A stretch of 64,000 nucleotides of DNA from CAVQZC01 sp963718315 (GCA_963718315.1 CAVQZC010000006.1:331218-395217), one strand, 5' to 3'. Counted from the stretch's first letter, positions 31,322 to 42,168 are shown. The notes: generated from the letters alone by a model not told the origin. Translations and numbers: made by a program.

Positions 31322-31801
31322 TCACATCGGTATCCGCTCGATCACCCGGAACCCGAGTTGCTCGTAGAGCCGCACGGCGCCGGATGGGTTCTCGGAGTCG
31401 ACCTTGAGGTCGAGCGCCGTCGCCCCGCGGGCCGCGAACACGGTGCAGCAGTGCAGCAGCAGCGCCGTCCCCAGGCCGTGGTGTCGCCAGCCCGCGTCGA
31501 CCGCGATGTCCTTCACGAACGAGCTCGTCCAGCAGAGCGCCACGCCGGCGATCCCGTTGCCTGACGAGGCGATGAACCACAGATCGGCCGAGAACTCGGA
31601 GTCGCCGGTCATTGCCGGCAGCCACTCCCCGAACCCCGGAACGCTGCCGCCGCCCGCGGCGTAGGCCTGCTCCAGCAGGCGGTGGACGCCGGCGGCGTCG
31701 CTGGGAACGAACGTGCGGGCGGTGATCCCGTCCGGCCACACTGCCGCAGCGAATGGCTCGGACAGGGAGCGACGCATCCTCCAGATCTCGCGCGGTGCCA
31801 C
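31322..31801 (-). CDS. GNAT-family N-acetyltransferase
   Basis: A 159-residue protein. N-terminal ITARTFVPSDAAGVHRLLEQ starts the fold. Motif A VKDIAVDAGWRHHGLGTALL holds the acetyl-CoA pyrophosphate loop (R-H-H-G-L-G-T), and the C-terminal LKVDSENPSGAVRLYEQLGF is motif B. The substrate is unknown. Probably co-transcribed with the VOC gene 18 bp downstream. Confidence 0.88.
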   Translation of the reverse strand: MAPREIWRMRRSLSEPFAAAVWPDGITARTFVPSDAAGVHRLLEQAYAAGGGSVPGFGEWLPAMTGDSEFSADLWFIASSGNGIAGVALCWTSSFVKDIAVDAGWRHHGLGTALLLHCCTVFAARGATALDLKVDSENPSGAVRLYEQLGFRVIERIPM

Positions 31802-31845
31802 CGGTCCTAGCCTACCGGCCGTCCCCGCTCTGATATGAACACCTC

Positions 31846-32976
31846 GTGCGGCGGATCGGACAGGACGTTGTGGTGATCGGCGGCGGCGTGTTCGGCCTGG
31901 CCGGCGCGTTGGAGCTTGCCCGCCGCGGCAACGCCGTCACGGTGATCGACCGCTTCGGCTCGGGCCACCCGGCAACGTCGTCGACCGGGGCGTCCCGCAG
32001 CATCCGCATCGCGTACACCGAGCCGCTCTACGTCGAGCTCGCACGCCGCGCGATCGAGCGGTGGGGGCAGCTCGAAGAGCAGTCGGGGATCCGGATCCTT
32101 CACCTCACCGGCCAGGTGGACATCGGCCCTGCGCCGGCTCTCGAGGCGCTGGTCGCTGCCGCTGAGGCCACCGGCTCGGGGCTGGAACAGCGCTCCAACA
32201 GCGGCCTGAGGGAGGTGCTTCCGGAGCTCGCTTCCAGTGCCGGCGACGGCCTGTTCCACCGCGAGGCCGGGACGGTGCTCGCCGAGGCCGGAATGCAGGC
32301 GCTGGGACGTGCGGCTGCCGATGCCGGCGTCGAGGTGCTCGCCCCGGAGCGAGTGACCGCGATCGAGGCCGGCGACCGCGTACGCGTGACGACCGCCGCC
32401 CGCACGCTCGAGGCCGACCGCGTCGTGATCGCGGCCGGGCCGTGGTCGGGCGCCCTGCTGGACTCGCTCGGCATGTCGCTGCCGCTGGCTCCGGCGGTTG
32501 CCCAGGTGACCTTCCTGGATGCGCCGTCGATGGTCGACCGGCCGGGGGTGGTGGAGTGGCCGGAGCCGGGCAGCGCCGGCATCTACAGCCACCCGGTTCC
32601 CGGCGTCGGGTACAAGATCGCGTTCGATGCCGGCAGCGAGGGCTGGGACCCTGACGTGGAGGAGTGGGAACCCGACGCCGACGAGGAGCGCCGCCTCCTG
32701 GAATGGATGGAGCGTCGCCTGCCGGGCGCCCCGCGGAGCGTCGCCTACAGCCAGCGGCACCCCTGGACGATGACCCCCGACTCGGACTGGGTGATCGACC
32801 GCCGCGGGGCCGTGGTGCTCGCCTGCGGGTGCTCCGGGCACGCCTTCAAGTTCGGGCCGGCGCTCGGCCCGCTGGTTGCCGACGTCGTCGAAGGCGCCGA
32901 CCCCGAGCCGCTGTTCCGGCTCGGGCGCCCCGGCTTGCAGCGGTCGGTCTCGGCGGCCGACGCGATCGCCCGATGA
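31846..32976 (+). CDS. FAD-dependent amine oxidoreductase (monomeric sarcosine oxidase/SolA-like)
   Basis: A 376-residue DAO-family protein from GTG 31846. The dinucleotide motif VVIGGGVFGLAGALELARRG is near residue 6, followed by TSSTGASRSIRIAY, where sarcosine oxidases keep a basic residue near the flavin, and the C-terminal LACGCSGHAFKFGPALGPLV. The Cys in CGCSGHAFKFG sits where monomeric sarcosine oxidase attaches FAD covalently. It would oxidise N-methyl or other secondary amines to aldehyde and peroxide. The stop overlaps the next start (ATGA). Confidence 0.85.
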   Translation: MRRIGQDVVVIGGGVFGLAGALELARRGNAVTVIDRFGSGHPATSSTGASRSIRIAYTEPLYVELARRAIERWGQLEEQSGIRILHLTGQVDIGPAPALEALVAAAEATGSGLEQRSNSGLREVLPELASSAGDGLFHREAGTVLAEAGMQALGRAAADAGVEVLAPERVTAIEAGDRVRVTTAARTLEADRVVIAAGPWSGALLDSLGMSLPLAPAVAQVTFLDAPSMVDRPGVVEWPEPGSAGIYSHPVPGVGYKIAFDAGSEGWDPDVEEWEPDADEERRLLEWMERRLPGAPRSVAYSQRHPWTMTPDSDWVIDRRGAVVLACGCSGHAFKFGPALGPLVADVVEGADPEPLFRLGRPGLQRSVSAADAIAR

Positions 32977-33986
32977 TGAGAGCACTGCGCAACCCGGCCG
33001 CCGATCCCTCGCGAGTCCCAGCGCCGCGCACGGACGCGATCGTCTTCCACCACCTGCTGCCCGGCTACCGGCCGACGCCGGTGCAGGACCTGCCGGGCGT
33101 CGCCGCCGAGCTCGGATTGGCGGCGGTCGGCCTGAAAGACGAGTCCGACCGCTTCGGGCTGCCCGCCTTCAAGATCCTCGGCGCATCGTGGGCGGTCGAG
33201 CGGACGCTTCGGGGACGGCCTGACGTCGACACGCTGGTGGCGGCCAGCGCCGGGAATCACGGTCGGGCGGTCGCGCACGTCGCCCGGCAGCGGGGGCTGA
33301 CGTGCCGGATCTTCCTGCCCGGCCGCTCGGCCCCGGCCCGCCGGGAGGCGATTGCGGGCGAGGGCGCCGAGGTCGTGATCGTCGACGGCACGTACGAGGA
33401 GGCTGTTGCCCGGGCAGGCGAGGCGGCTGCCGATGCACGGGTGGTCGAGGTTGCGGACACCGGCTCAGGGCCGACTGCGGAGTGGGTGATCGACGGCTAC
33501 GCGACCCTGTTCGACGAGGCACGCGGGCAGTTTGCGGCCAGCCTGATCATCGTCCCGGTCGGCGTCGGCTCGCTGGCGGCGGCCGCCGCCAGGGCGGGAG
33601 CCGACGCGGGCATCCCGGTGGTCGGCGTCGAGCCGGACACGGCCGCCTGCCTGACCGCCTCGCTCGCCGCAGGGTCGCCGACCGCCGTCGCGAACCCCGG
33701 CACGGTGATGGCGGGACTCGACTGCGCGGAGATCTCACCGACCGCCTGGCCGACGCTCGTGGCGGGCATCGCCGGCATGGTCACGGTGACCGATAGCGAG
33801 TCACGGGCCGCCATGGCCGAGCTCGCAGAGCAGGGGCTCGCCATCGGCGAGTGCGGGGCGGCATCGCTCGCCGCGCTGCGGGCCCTGGCGGCTGACCCGG
33901 ACTGCGCCGAGGTGCGCGGCGCCGTCGGTCTCGGACCCCAGAGCCGGGTGCTCCTGATTGCCACCGAGGGCCTGACGGCCGGTTAG
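32973..33986 (+). CDS. PLP-dependent diaminopropionate ammonia-lyase-like enzyme
   Basis: A 337-residue fold-type II PLP enzyme from ATG 32973, overlapping the previous gene by 4 bp. The PLP lysine lies in KDESDRFGLPAFKILGASWA near residue 62, the spacing typical of diaminopropionate ammonia-lyase. AASAGNHGRAVAHVARQRG is the substrate/phosphate loop, and VPVGVGSLAAAAARAGAD the phosphate-binding Gly loop. It would deaminate 2,3-diaminopropionate or a related amino acid to pyruvate. Coupling to the amine oxidase suggests one amino-acid catabolic step series. Confidence 0.88.
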   Translation: MMRALRNPAADPSRVPAPRTDAIVFHHLLPGYRPTPVQDLPGVAAELGLAAVGLKDESDRFGLPAFKILGASWAVERTLRGRPDVDTLVAASAGNHGRAVAHVARQRGLTCRIFLPGRSAPARREAIAGEGAEVVIVDGTYEEAVARAGEAAADARVVEVADTGSGPTAEWVIDGYATLFDEARGQFAASLIIVPVGVGSLAAAAARAGADAGIPVVGVEPDTAACLTASLAAGSPTAVANPGTVMAGLDCAEISPTAWPTLVAGIAGMVTVTDSESRAAMAELAEQGLAIGECGAASLAALRALAADPDCAEVRGAVGLGPQSRVLLIATEGLTAG

Positions 33987-34882
33987 CCCGCGCTGAGCTC
34001 GGCCACCCAGTGCCGGGCGGCGCGGACGAGCACCGGGTGGTTGTCCTCGGTGTAGTAGGCGATGACACCGGCCGCCTGGGACGCGACCCATCCCCGGCTG
34101 CGCGCCCATGTGGCGTCGTCGATGGAAAGCTTCGAGCGGAATACCTCCCGACCGTGCGCGGTGAGGAGCTTCCACGCGACCATCACGTCACAGGCGGGGT
34201 CGCCGACGGCCAGGCAGCCGAAATCGATTGCACCGGTCAAGCGGCCGTCGGTCATCAGCAGGTTCTGGGCGTCGAGATCGCCGTGAATCCACACCGGCGG
34301 TCGGTTCCACAGGGGCGTCCGCAGGGCGTCTTCCCACACGGCCGTCAGCACGCTCGTGTCGGTGCGGCCTTCGAGCTCCGCGAACCAGGCCCGCGTCTGA
34401 GCGTCGCGCTGCGCCAGCGGTTCTCCTCGTCCGCCGTTGTGCCGGCCGGGCGTCGGCCCGTCCGTCGGATCGATCTGCTGGAGCGCTGCGATGAACCCGG
34501 ATAGCTCGGTTGCGAACTCCTCCTGGTCTCGGATCCGGTCGAGGGCCACCCGTTCTCCGGGCACCCAGGAGTACACCGACCAGCTCGACGGGTAGCCCTC
34601 ACCGGGGATCCCTTCGGCGAGCACCTCCGGAACGGCAAGCGGCAGCTGCGGCCCGATCCGGGGCAGCCAGCGCCACTCCCTGGCCAGTGACTCCCGGACG
34701 CGCGGAATCCGCGGCAGTCGCGCGACCATCCCGCCCCCCAGCCGGTAGAGGGCGTGGTCGGTCCCCATCAGCTCCACCCGCTCGATCGGAAGGGACGCCC
34801 ACTCAGGGAACTGCTCCTCGAGCAGCCGCCGGACGAGGGGCGCGTCGATCTCCAACTCGTCGTCGTGCATCTTCGCCGTCAT
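33983..34882 (-). CDS. Aminoglycoside/macrolide phosphotransferase (APH)-family kinase
   Basis: A 299-residue protein with the APH/choline kinase fold. The catalytic Brenner loop is VWIHGDLDAQNLLMT near residue 199, and the metal-binding Asp is in AIDFGCLAVGDPACDVM near residue 221. The N-terminal lobe GTDHALYRLGGGMVARLP binds ATP. These kinases can inactivate antibiotics, but many act on cellular small molecules, so resistance is not proven. It overlaps the lyase gene by 4 bp (convergent). Confidence 0.9.
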   Translation of the reverse strand: MTAKMHDDELEIDAPLVRRLLEEQFPEWASLPIERVELMGTDHALYRLGGGMVARLPRIPRVRESLAREWRWLPRIGPQLPLAVPEVLAEGIPGEGYPSSWSVYSWVPGERVALDRIRDQEEFATELSGFIAALQQIDPTDGPTPGRHNGGRGEPLAQRDAQTRAWFAELEGRTDTSVLTAVWEDALRTPLWNRPPVWIHGDLDAQNLLMTDGRLTGAIDFGCLAVGDPACDVMVAWKLLTAHGREVFRSKLSIDDATWARSRGWVASQAAGVIAYYTEDNHPVLVRAARHWVAELSAG

Positions 34883-34921
34883 CGACGCCGGAGCCTAACG
34901 GGCCTCGGTTAGCCTGCGAGC

Positions 34922-35386
34922 GTGGCGAAGATCCTGGTCACCGGGATGTCAGGCACGGGGAAGTCGGCGGCGCTGGTCGAGCTCGGCCGGCGCGGGTACC
35001 GGGTCGTCGAAACCGACGAGCCCGGATGGAAGGAGTGGCGGGACGGCGAGGAGCTGTGGCGGGAGCGGGAGATCTCCGAGCTGCTTGCGGTGCAGGACGA
35101 CCGGACGCTCTACGTCTCCGGCTGCGTCGCGAACCAGGGCCGCTTCTACGACCGCTTCGACGCGGTGGTGCTGCTCAGTGCTCCCGCGCCCGTGCTGCTC
35201 GACCGGATCGAGAAGCGCACGTCCAACGATTTCGGCAAGCATCCCGCCGAGCGGGAGCAGATCCTGCGCGACCTGGCCGAAACAGAGCCGTTGCTGCGCA
35301 AGACGGCAAGCCACGAGCTGGACGCGTCCAGGCCGCTCGAGGAGATCGTCGGCGAGCTGATCCGGATCGCTAACGACTCAGGTTAG
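34922..35386 (+). CDS. Small P-loop ATPase/kinase-like protein
   Basis: A 154-residue protein, GTG 34922. Walker A is ILVTGMSGTGKSAALVELGR at residues 4-23; VVLLSAPAPVLLDRIEKR resembles the nucleoside-kinase beta-strand/lid region, with Arg residues in TSNDFGKHPAEREQILRD. Size and pattern match the small AAA/shikimate-kinase-like group common in Actinobacteria. The substrate is unknown. It overlaps the convergent cupin gene by 17 bp. Confidence 0.83.
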   Translation: MAKILVTGMSGTGKSAALVELGRRGYRVVETDEPGWKEWRDGEELWREREISELLAVQDDRTLYVSGCVANQGRFYDRFDAVVLLSAPAPVLLDRIEKRTSNDFGKHPAEREQILRDLAETEPLLRKTASHELDASRPLEEIVGELIRIANDSG

Positions 35387-35909
35387 GAAGCCCCTCGGTG
35401 TACGGGCCCTTGGAGGTCTTCGGCGTGCCGGCGTAGGCAGCCTTCCCGCTGGTCACCTCCTCGGCGACGCCGGCCTCGTGGCTGAGCGCCAGCTCGGACA
35501 CCTGATAGCGGAGGCCGTCGCCCGCGTTGCGGGCGCCCACGCAGAGGATCGCGCACGGGCCGTCGCCGCTACCGACGAAGATGTGCTCCGTCCACGGAGG
35601 GCAGTGGACGAAGTCCCAGGCCACCAGCCGCCGCTCTTCGCCTTCGATCAGCACCAGGCACTCGCCGCTGAGCACCAGGAAGTCCTCCTGGCCTTCCTCG
35701 GAGTGGTAGTAGCCGTTGGGCTGCCCGGGCCACAGCACCTGGACGTTGATCCCGTAGTGCGCAAAGTGCGGCGATCCCTCGAACGTGACGCCCTTGCCGA
35801 ACTTCTCGTTGTCGAACCACTCGGCGTCCCGGGCGTTGACGACGAACCAGCCCTCTCCGGCCGGCCTCCGTCCCGCCTCGGTCTGCTCCATCGGAGCCTC
35901 TGGCACCAT
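35370..35909 (-). CDS. Cupin-domain protein
   Basis: A 179-residue protein. The cupin motif 1 lies in GYYHSEEGQEDFLVLSGECL near residue 75, and motif 2 in HCPPWTEHIFVGSGDGPCAI near 110, with His/Glu residues placed for a metal site. Two starts are possible: ATG 35909, directly abutting a GGGGGAGGAG run (too close for normal initiation), or ATG 35891 with AGAGG 5 nt upstream. The long frame reaching 36119 is not supported. Catalytic or binding role unknown. Confidence 0.85.
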   Translation of the reverse strand: MVPEAPMEQTEAGRRPAGEGWFVVNARDAEWFDNEKFGKGVTFEGSPHFAHYGINVQVLWPGQPNGYYHSEEGQEDFLVLSGECLVLIEGEERRLVAWDFVHCPPWTEHIFVGSGDGPCAILCVGARNAGDGLRYQVSELALSHEAGVAEEVTSGKAAYAGTPKTSKGPYTEGLPNLSR

Positions 35910-36085
35910 CTCCTCCCCCTTCGGTCGCCTGCAGGTGCCCGGACTATCGCATGGCTGGTAAGCCCGGTCACCGCGGGGGCCGGAACGTCCGCCGGCTTCC
36001 AAACCGCTCCGCGCTGGGGTCGGTAGTCGCTCTGCACGCGCGTCGTATCCGGCGCGGGAACCCCCATCGGATAACGGAGGGCACG

Positions 36086-37240
36086 ATGGAAGTCGAACAC
36101 GGTGCAGCGGCGGAGCCACGGTCCGAAGCGGCCATCGCCGACCTTGAACAGAAGTGGAACCGGGTGGTTGGCCGGCGCGCGTTTCTCGCGGGAGCGGGAG
36201 CCGTCGGAGTTGCGGCGGTGTCCGGCGGCCTGCTGGCAGACGCGGCCCGGGCCACCGCCCCGGTGACCAGCGGCGACATTGCGATCCTGCGGTTCCTTGC
36301 CGCAGCGGAGCTGATCGAGACCGACCTCTGGCAGCAGTACGCGGAGCTGGGCGGTGTCAACGGCGGGAACCCGGCCTATGCGCTGGCGCTCGAGAATCTC
36401 GACGAGGACATGCCGCAGTACGTCTCGGACAACACCGACGACGAGCACACCCATGCGGCGTTCCTGAACGCCTACCTGCGCTCGGTGGGCGGGCAGCCCG
36501 TGAACCTGGACAAGTTCCGGACGCTGCCGAGCAGCACCGCGACCGGGGCCCAGCAGATCGGCCGTCTGACGAACCTGCAGAACCTGAACGTCGACACCAG
36601 CTGGTACACGCGCTACCGCAGCACGCACAACCCCGACCTCGGGGCGACCTTCCCGCAGGCCGTGGCGATCACCAACCAGCCGGCGATTCCGATCAGCGAC
36701 TCGGATACGCCGCCCGGGCAGAAGCAGCCCGTGCCGCCGAAGACGTCGAAGCAGGAGCGGATGCAGGCGATCGCCAACTCGGCCGGCTTCCACTTCGCGA
36801 TGATCGAGCAGGGGGGCTCGAGCCTGTACACGACGATGAGCATGAAGGTCAGCAATCTCGAGGTGCTGAGGATCGTGGTCAGCATCGGCGGGGTCGAGGT
36901 CAACCACTTCGCGGTCTGGCACGACAAGGCGGGGAACGCCGTCGCACAGCCGCTGGCCGGCGTCACCGACCCCGAGACGGGGACAACGTTCCCCGATCTG
37001 AACGCCCGCAACAGCGAGCTGTTCCAGACCAACCTGATCTTCCCCGAGCCGTGTGACTTCATCGACGAGAGCCTGCCGCGGTGCTCGGTGATCCGGCCTT
37101 CGCTGGATTCCGACGCGGGTGCGATGGCAGCGGTTCGGGCGCTCACCGCGAGCGGGCTGTTCAGCGGTCAGTCGGCCGGGTTCTTCGACGCCGTCACGCA
37201 GCTCGCATCAGCCGCCGACGCGGCACAGAGACACGCATAG
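36086..37240 (+). CDS. Tat-exported ferritin-like domain protein
   Basis: A 384-residue protein from ATG 36086 (ACGGAGGG upstream). A twin-arginine signal with VVGRRAFLAGAGAVGVAAVS near residues 27-45 is followed by an Ala-x-Ala cleavage region (ARATA). The mature part begins with ILRFLAAAELIETDLWQQYA and has Glu and ExxH residues of a ferritin-like four-helix bundle (EDMPQYVSDNTDDEHTHAAF; GVEVNHFAVWHD). Related proteins (DUF4439/desiccation-type) are secreted and possibly bind iron; activity is not shown. Confidence 0.88.
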   Translation: MEVEHGAAAEPRSEAAIADLEQKWNRVVGRRAFLAGAGAVGVAAVSGGLLADAARATAPVTSGDIAILRFLAAAELIETDLWQQYAELGGVNGGNPAYALALENLDEDMPQYVSDNTDDEHTHAAFLNAYLRSVGGQPVNLDKFRTLPSSTATGAQQIGRLTNLQNLNVDTSWYTRYRSTHNPDLGATFPQAVAITNQPAIPISDSDTPPGQKQPVPPKTSKQERMQAIANSAGFHFAMIEQGGSSLYTTMSMKVSNLEVLRIVVSIGGVEVNHFAVWHDKAGNAVAQPLAGVTDPETGTTFPDLNARNSELFQTNLIFPEPCDFIDESLPRCSVIRPSLDSDAGAMAAVRALTASGLFSGQSAGFFDAVTQLASAADAAQRHA

Positions 37241-37409
37241 CTCGATTCGAGTGCCCCGCGAGGGGTTCTCCCGCAACGCCACTGGCCGAGGTCTCTCCTC
37301 CCCCTCTGGCCCCGGCCAGTGGCTACCGCGGCCGCACGCGTCTCGGGATGTCTCGTGGCCCGTCGTCCGATGTATGCTCGCGGCCTCGCGACCCACAGGA
37401 GGAGTGGAG

Positions 37410-37700
37410 ATGAGCGTGCTGATCACGATGCGTGTCCCCGGTGACACCGAGCAGTTCCGGCGATTCGTGCAGGATGAAGATCGCCTCCGCGAGGTCTCCG
37501 ACCGGGCAAAGGCAGCGGGCGCATTGCATCATCGGTTCGGAGTCGGAGACGGCTTCGTCATCGTCGTCGACGAGTGGGAGACAGCCGAGGCGTTCCAGAC
37601 CTTCGTCGCGGGGCTCGGCGAGGTGTTCCGCGACGCCGGCGCGCAGGGAGAGCCCGAGATCACGATCACCGAGGCGATCGCCACCGTCGATCAGTTCTGA
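37410..37700 (+). CDS. Dimeric alpha/beta-barrel (antibiotic biosynthesis monooxygenase-like) protein
   Basis: A 96-residue protein, ATG 37410 with AGGAGGAG at 37397-37404. It begins VLITMRVPGDTEQFRRFVQD and has HHRFGVGDGFVIVVDEWETA and EAFQTFVAGLGEVFRDAG, the ferredoxin-like ABM fold. Small ABM proteins are cofactor-free oxygenases or ligand-binding dimers; here no function can be assigned. It sits alone between the ferritin-like protein and FtsH. Confidence 0.8.
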   Translation: MSVLITMRVPGDTEQFRRFVQDEDRLREVSDRAKAAGALHHRFGVGDGFVIVVDEWETAEAFQTFVAGLGEVFRDAGAQGEPEITITEAIATVDQF

Positions 37701-37781
37701 GCAAGTGAGGCTCCCGGCAGCCGATCCGGCGCTGGCGCGCGGCGGCGCTTGCGCCGGTGGCCTATGCGACACTGCGCTCTG

Positions 37782-39794
<2,013 letters not shown>

Positions 39795-39826
39795 CCGCAG
39801 GCGGGCAGCGAGCCGGAGGCGCGAGC

Positions 39827-39870
39827 TTGACTTTGCACCACAAAGCGTGATAGCTTTGCAGTGCAAAGTC
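39827..39870 (+). promoter_or_regulatory. Promoter with nested TTTGCA operator palindromes
   Basis: -35 TTGACT at 39827-39832 and -10-like TAGCTT at 39851-39856 (18-bp spacer). GACTTTGCAC (39829-39838) and GTGCAAAGTC (39861-39870) are perfect inverted repeats. CTTTGCAGTGCAAAG at 39854-39868 is itself a perfect odd palindrome, and CTTTGCACCACAAAG at 39831-39845 an imperfect one. Two operator sites thus cover the -35 and the start region, as expected for a dimeric repressor. The winged-helix protein at 40558 is the obvious candidate. Confidence 0.68.
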
Positions 39871-39886
39871 GAAGTGGAGGAGCAAG

Positions 39887-40561
39887 ATGAACGGCACCGA
39901 TGACACGAGCGCGATGGCGGCAGGCGACGAGGGCGGGCTCGATCCGCGCGAGGCGGCACGGCTGCTCGATCAGACTGAGCGGGAGGCGCGGCGGCAGTTC
40001 AACCTGAGCCCGCAGTGGATCAGTGCAGTGATGGGCGCTGTGATCCTCGTCGCCTACGGCTCGCTGTGGCTCTCGACCCGTGGGCAGCACCCCTACAAGG
40101 GGCCGAGCCTTGGCGTGGTCGCGCTGGTGTACGTGGCGGTGGCCCTCGCGTTCGCCGTGTCCGTGAAGGTCTACCGGCGCGCGACCGCCGGCGTCAGCGG
40201 GCCAGCGGTAAGGCAGCAGCAAGCCGAGGGGGTCGCGATCCTGGTGTCGTTCGTGCTGGGCAGCCCCGTGCTGCAGGGCGCGCTGCAGCACTATGGCGCG
40301 ACCGATGCGATCGTCTATGGGGTGATCCCGGCCGCGGCGCCGCTGATCATCGTCGGCACCACCGCCGTTGGGATCGCCGCCAGCAAGGCCGACTGGCCGC
40401 AGTTCGGGGCCGCGCTCGCGGTGGTGGTGGCCGGCGTTGTGGCTGCGTTCTCAGGGCCGAGCGGAGCGTGGCTGGTGGCCGGGATCGGTCTGTTCATCGC
40501 GGTGGTCGGCTACGCCGCAGCCGACGCCTCGCGACGTGGCCGTGCGCCACAGCGGGCGTGA
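39887..40561 (+). CDS. Multi-span membrane protein of unknown function
   Basis: A 224-residue protein, ATG 39887 with GGAGGAG 6 nt upstream. A polar N-terminus (AARLLDQTEREARRQFNLSP) precedes about six hydrophobic spans (QWISAVMGAVILVAYGSLWL, GVVALVYVAVALAFAVSVKV, AIVYGVIPAAAPLIIVGTTA, ALAVVVAGVVAAFSG, AWLVAGIGLFIAVVGYAAA). No transporter motif is seen. It is coupled by a GTGA overlap to the regulator gene and sits behind TTTGCA operators. This membrane protein plus HTH_34 regulator pairing is common in Actinobacteria. Confidence 0.8.
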   Translation: MNGTDDTSAMAAGDEGGLDPREAARLLDQTEREARRQFNLSPQWISAVMGAVILVAYGSLWLSTRGQHPYKGPSLGVVALVYVAVALAFAVSVKVYRRATAGVSGPAVRQQQAEGVAILVSFVLGSPVLQGALQHYGATDAIVYGVIPAAAPLIIVGTTAVGIAASKADWPQFGAALAVVVAGVVAAFSGPSGAWLVAGIGLFIAVVGYAAADASRRGRAPQRA

Positions 40562-40857
40562 GCGCCGACTCGCTCGACCCGGTTATCCACGCCCCAGCGC
40601 GGCTCCGGATCGTCGCGACGCTGGCCGCGCTTCCTGACGGAGCCAGCCTGTCTTTCACCCGCCTGCAGGACATGCTCGAGCTGACTCCCGGCAATCTGAT
40701 CACCCACCTGCGCAAGCTCGAGGACGCCGGCTACCTCGCCAGCGAGACGACGGGGAACGGCAGAGCATCTCGCACCTCGATCGCGCTGACCCGCCAGGGC
40801 CGCGATGCGCTCGACGCCTACACCGACGCGCTGCGCGGTCTACTCGACGGTCTCTAG
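40558..40857 (+). CDS. Winged-helix transcriptional regulator (PF13601/HTH_34 type)
   Basis: A 99-residue protein from GTG 40558, overlapping the previous stop by 4 bp. The fold is a MarR-like winged helix: VIHAPARLRIVATLAALPDG, SFTRLQDMLELTPGNLITHL (recognition helix), RKLEDAGYLASETTGNGRAS (wing), ALTRQGRDALDAYTDALRGL. It has no ligand domain. It probably binds the TTTGCA palindromes upstream of its own operon, giving autoregulation. Confidence 0.9.
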   Translation: MSADSLDPVIHAPARLRIVATLAALPDGASLSFTRLQDMLELTPGNLITHLRKLEDAGYLASETTGNGRASRTSIALTRQGRDALDAYTDALRGLLDGL

Positions 40858-40863
40858 GGCCAG

Positions 40864-42168
40864 TTAGTGAGGGGTGCGCCGGCGGCGCACGACCCGGCGG
40901 CCGGACCGCGGCAGCCGCTGTGGCCGCCCGAGCGACCGCACACCACGGCGCGCAGAGCCGACGCTGCGCGTGACCGTCGTGCGTCCCGGCAGGTCCGGAA
41001 TCCCGGCCAGCGTCGGCACCAGCAGCGCGGTCGCGACGGCGCACATCACGGCAGCCGCCAGATAGACGCCCTGCGGTCCGAGCAGCTCGACCAGCGGCGC
41101 GCTCAGCCCGAACGACGCGGCCATCGCGCCCAGCACCACGGCGTCCAGCGCGGCGGACACCCGCGAGCGGATCCGGTCGGGCGTGCGGCGGGCGATCAGG
41201 TTCTGCGCGGCGACGACGCCGAAGGCGTCGAACAGCCCGGCCACCAGCATGCCGAGCAGCACCGGCCAGAAGACCGGCGTCAGCCCGACGATGGCGAAAC
41301 CGATGCCGATGGCCGCGCAGCCGCCGGCCACCGCCGCGTGCTCGAGGCGCAGGGGCAGCTTGCGTCCGGCCAGCGCGCCGACAACGCCGCCGCCGTCCCA
41401 GAACACGGCGATCAGGCCGTAGCCGGTCGATCCGACGTGGAAGTGGTGGGCAAGGACGACCTCGGCCACGATCACCGGGCCGACGCCGAACATGACCAGT
41501 GCCCAGGCAACGGTGAGCAGCCGCAGCCAGCGGTCCTCCCACAGATGGCGGTAGCCGTCCAGGCGCCCGCCGACCGTGTGGAGGTCGTGCCGGGCCTCGC
41601 TGACGTTGCCGCGCAGGCCGACGACCAGGCCGGCCGAGATCAGCAGCAGCACGCCGCCGAACGCGAAGACGCCGGGAGCGGAGATGACTGCCAGCAGGGC
41701 GCCGCCGATGCCCGGGCCGAGCATGAAGCCGGCGCTCTTGAAGGCGCCGGTCAGGCTGTTGGCGCCGGTCAGCTCCTCTTCCGACACCAGGTTCGGCACA
41801 GCGCCCGTGACGGCCGCCGAGAGCGCGCCCTGCGTCGAGGCAGCCGCGATCATCGCCGCCACCAGGGCCAGCGTCAGGTGCAGGTCTGCGAGCAGGGCAC
41901 AGGCCAGGAATCCGAATGCAGCCAGCAGCGCCGAGATCACGACCACCGCCCGGCGGTCGTGGCGGTCGCCGACGTGCCCCGCCCATGGCGAGACCGCTGT
42001 CGACACCCCGAAGACTCCGAGCATGGCGGCGCTGACCAGCCACGAGGAGTGGCTGGTCTGGTACAGCTCCCAGATCAGGGCGGTCATGGCCGCGCCGCGC
42101 CCGGCGTACGCCAGTCCCTGACTGGCGGCAAGGCGAAGCACTGCGCTATTAGAGGTTCGGAGAGTCAT
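40864..42168 (-). CDS. MFS transporter
   Basis: A 434-residue protein from ATG 42168 with about 12 spans. The cytoplasmic loop 2-3 signature GHVGDRHDRRAVVVISALLA (G-x-x-x-D-R-x-x-R-R) is clear, and LTGANSLTGAFKSAGFMLGP matches the enterobactin-exporter/MFS_3 group (EntS-like). The C-terminal 45 residues are very basic and unstructured (RRGVRSLGRPQRLPRSGRRV). Substrate unknown; likely efflux. Convergent with the regulator gene, 6 bp apart. Confidence 0.88.
   Translation of the reverse strand: MTLRTSNSAVLRLAASQGLAYAGRGAAMTALIWELYQTSHSSWLVSAAMLGVFGVSTAVSPWAGHVGDRHDRRAVVVISALLAAFGFLACALLADLHLTLALVAAMIAAASTQGALSAAVTGAVPNLVSEEELTGANSLTGAFKSAGFMLGPGIGGALLAVISAPGVFAFGGVLLLISAGLVVGLRGNVSEARHDLHTVGGRLDGYRHLWEDRWLRLLTVAWALVMFGVGPVIVAEVVLAHHFHVGSTGYGLIAVFWDGGGVVGALAGRKLPLRLEHAAVAGGCAAIGIGFAIVGLTPVFWPVLLGMLVAGLFDAFGVVAAQNLIARRTPDRIRSRVSAALDAVVLGAMAASFGLSAPLVELLGPQGVYLAAAVMCAVATALLVPTLAGIPDLPGRTTVTRSVGSARRGVRSLGRPQRLPRSGRRVVRRRRTPH

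Noticed and set aside
33983..34882. APH-type kinase as an acquired antibiotic-resistance gene
   Set aside because: The kinase fold is clear, but there is no mobile context and composition matches its neighbours; many such kinases have non-antibiotic substrates.
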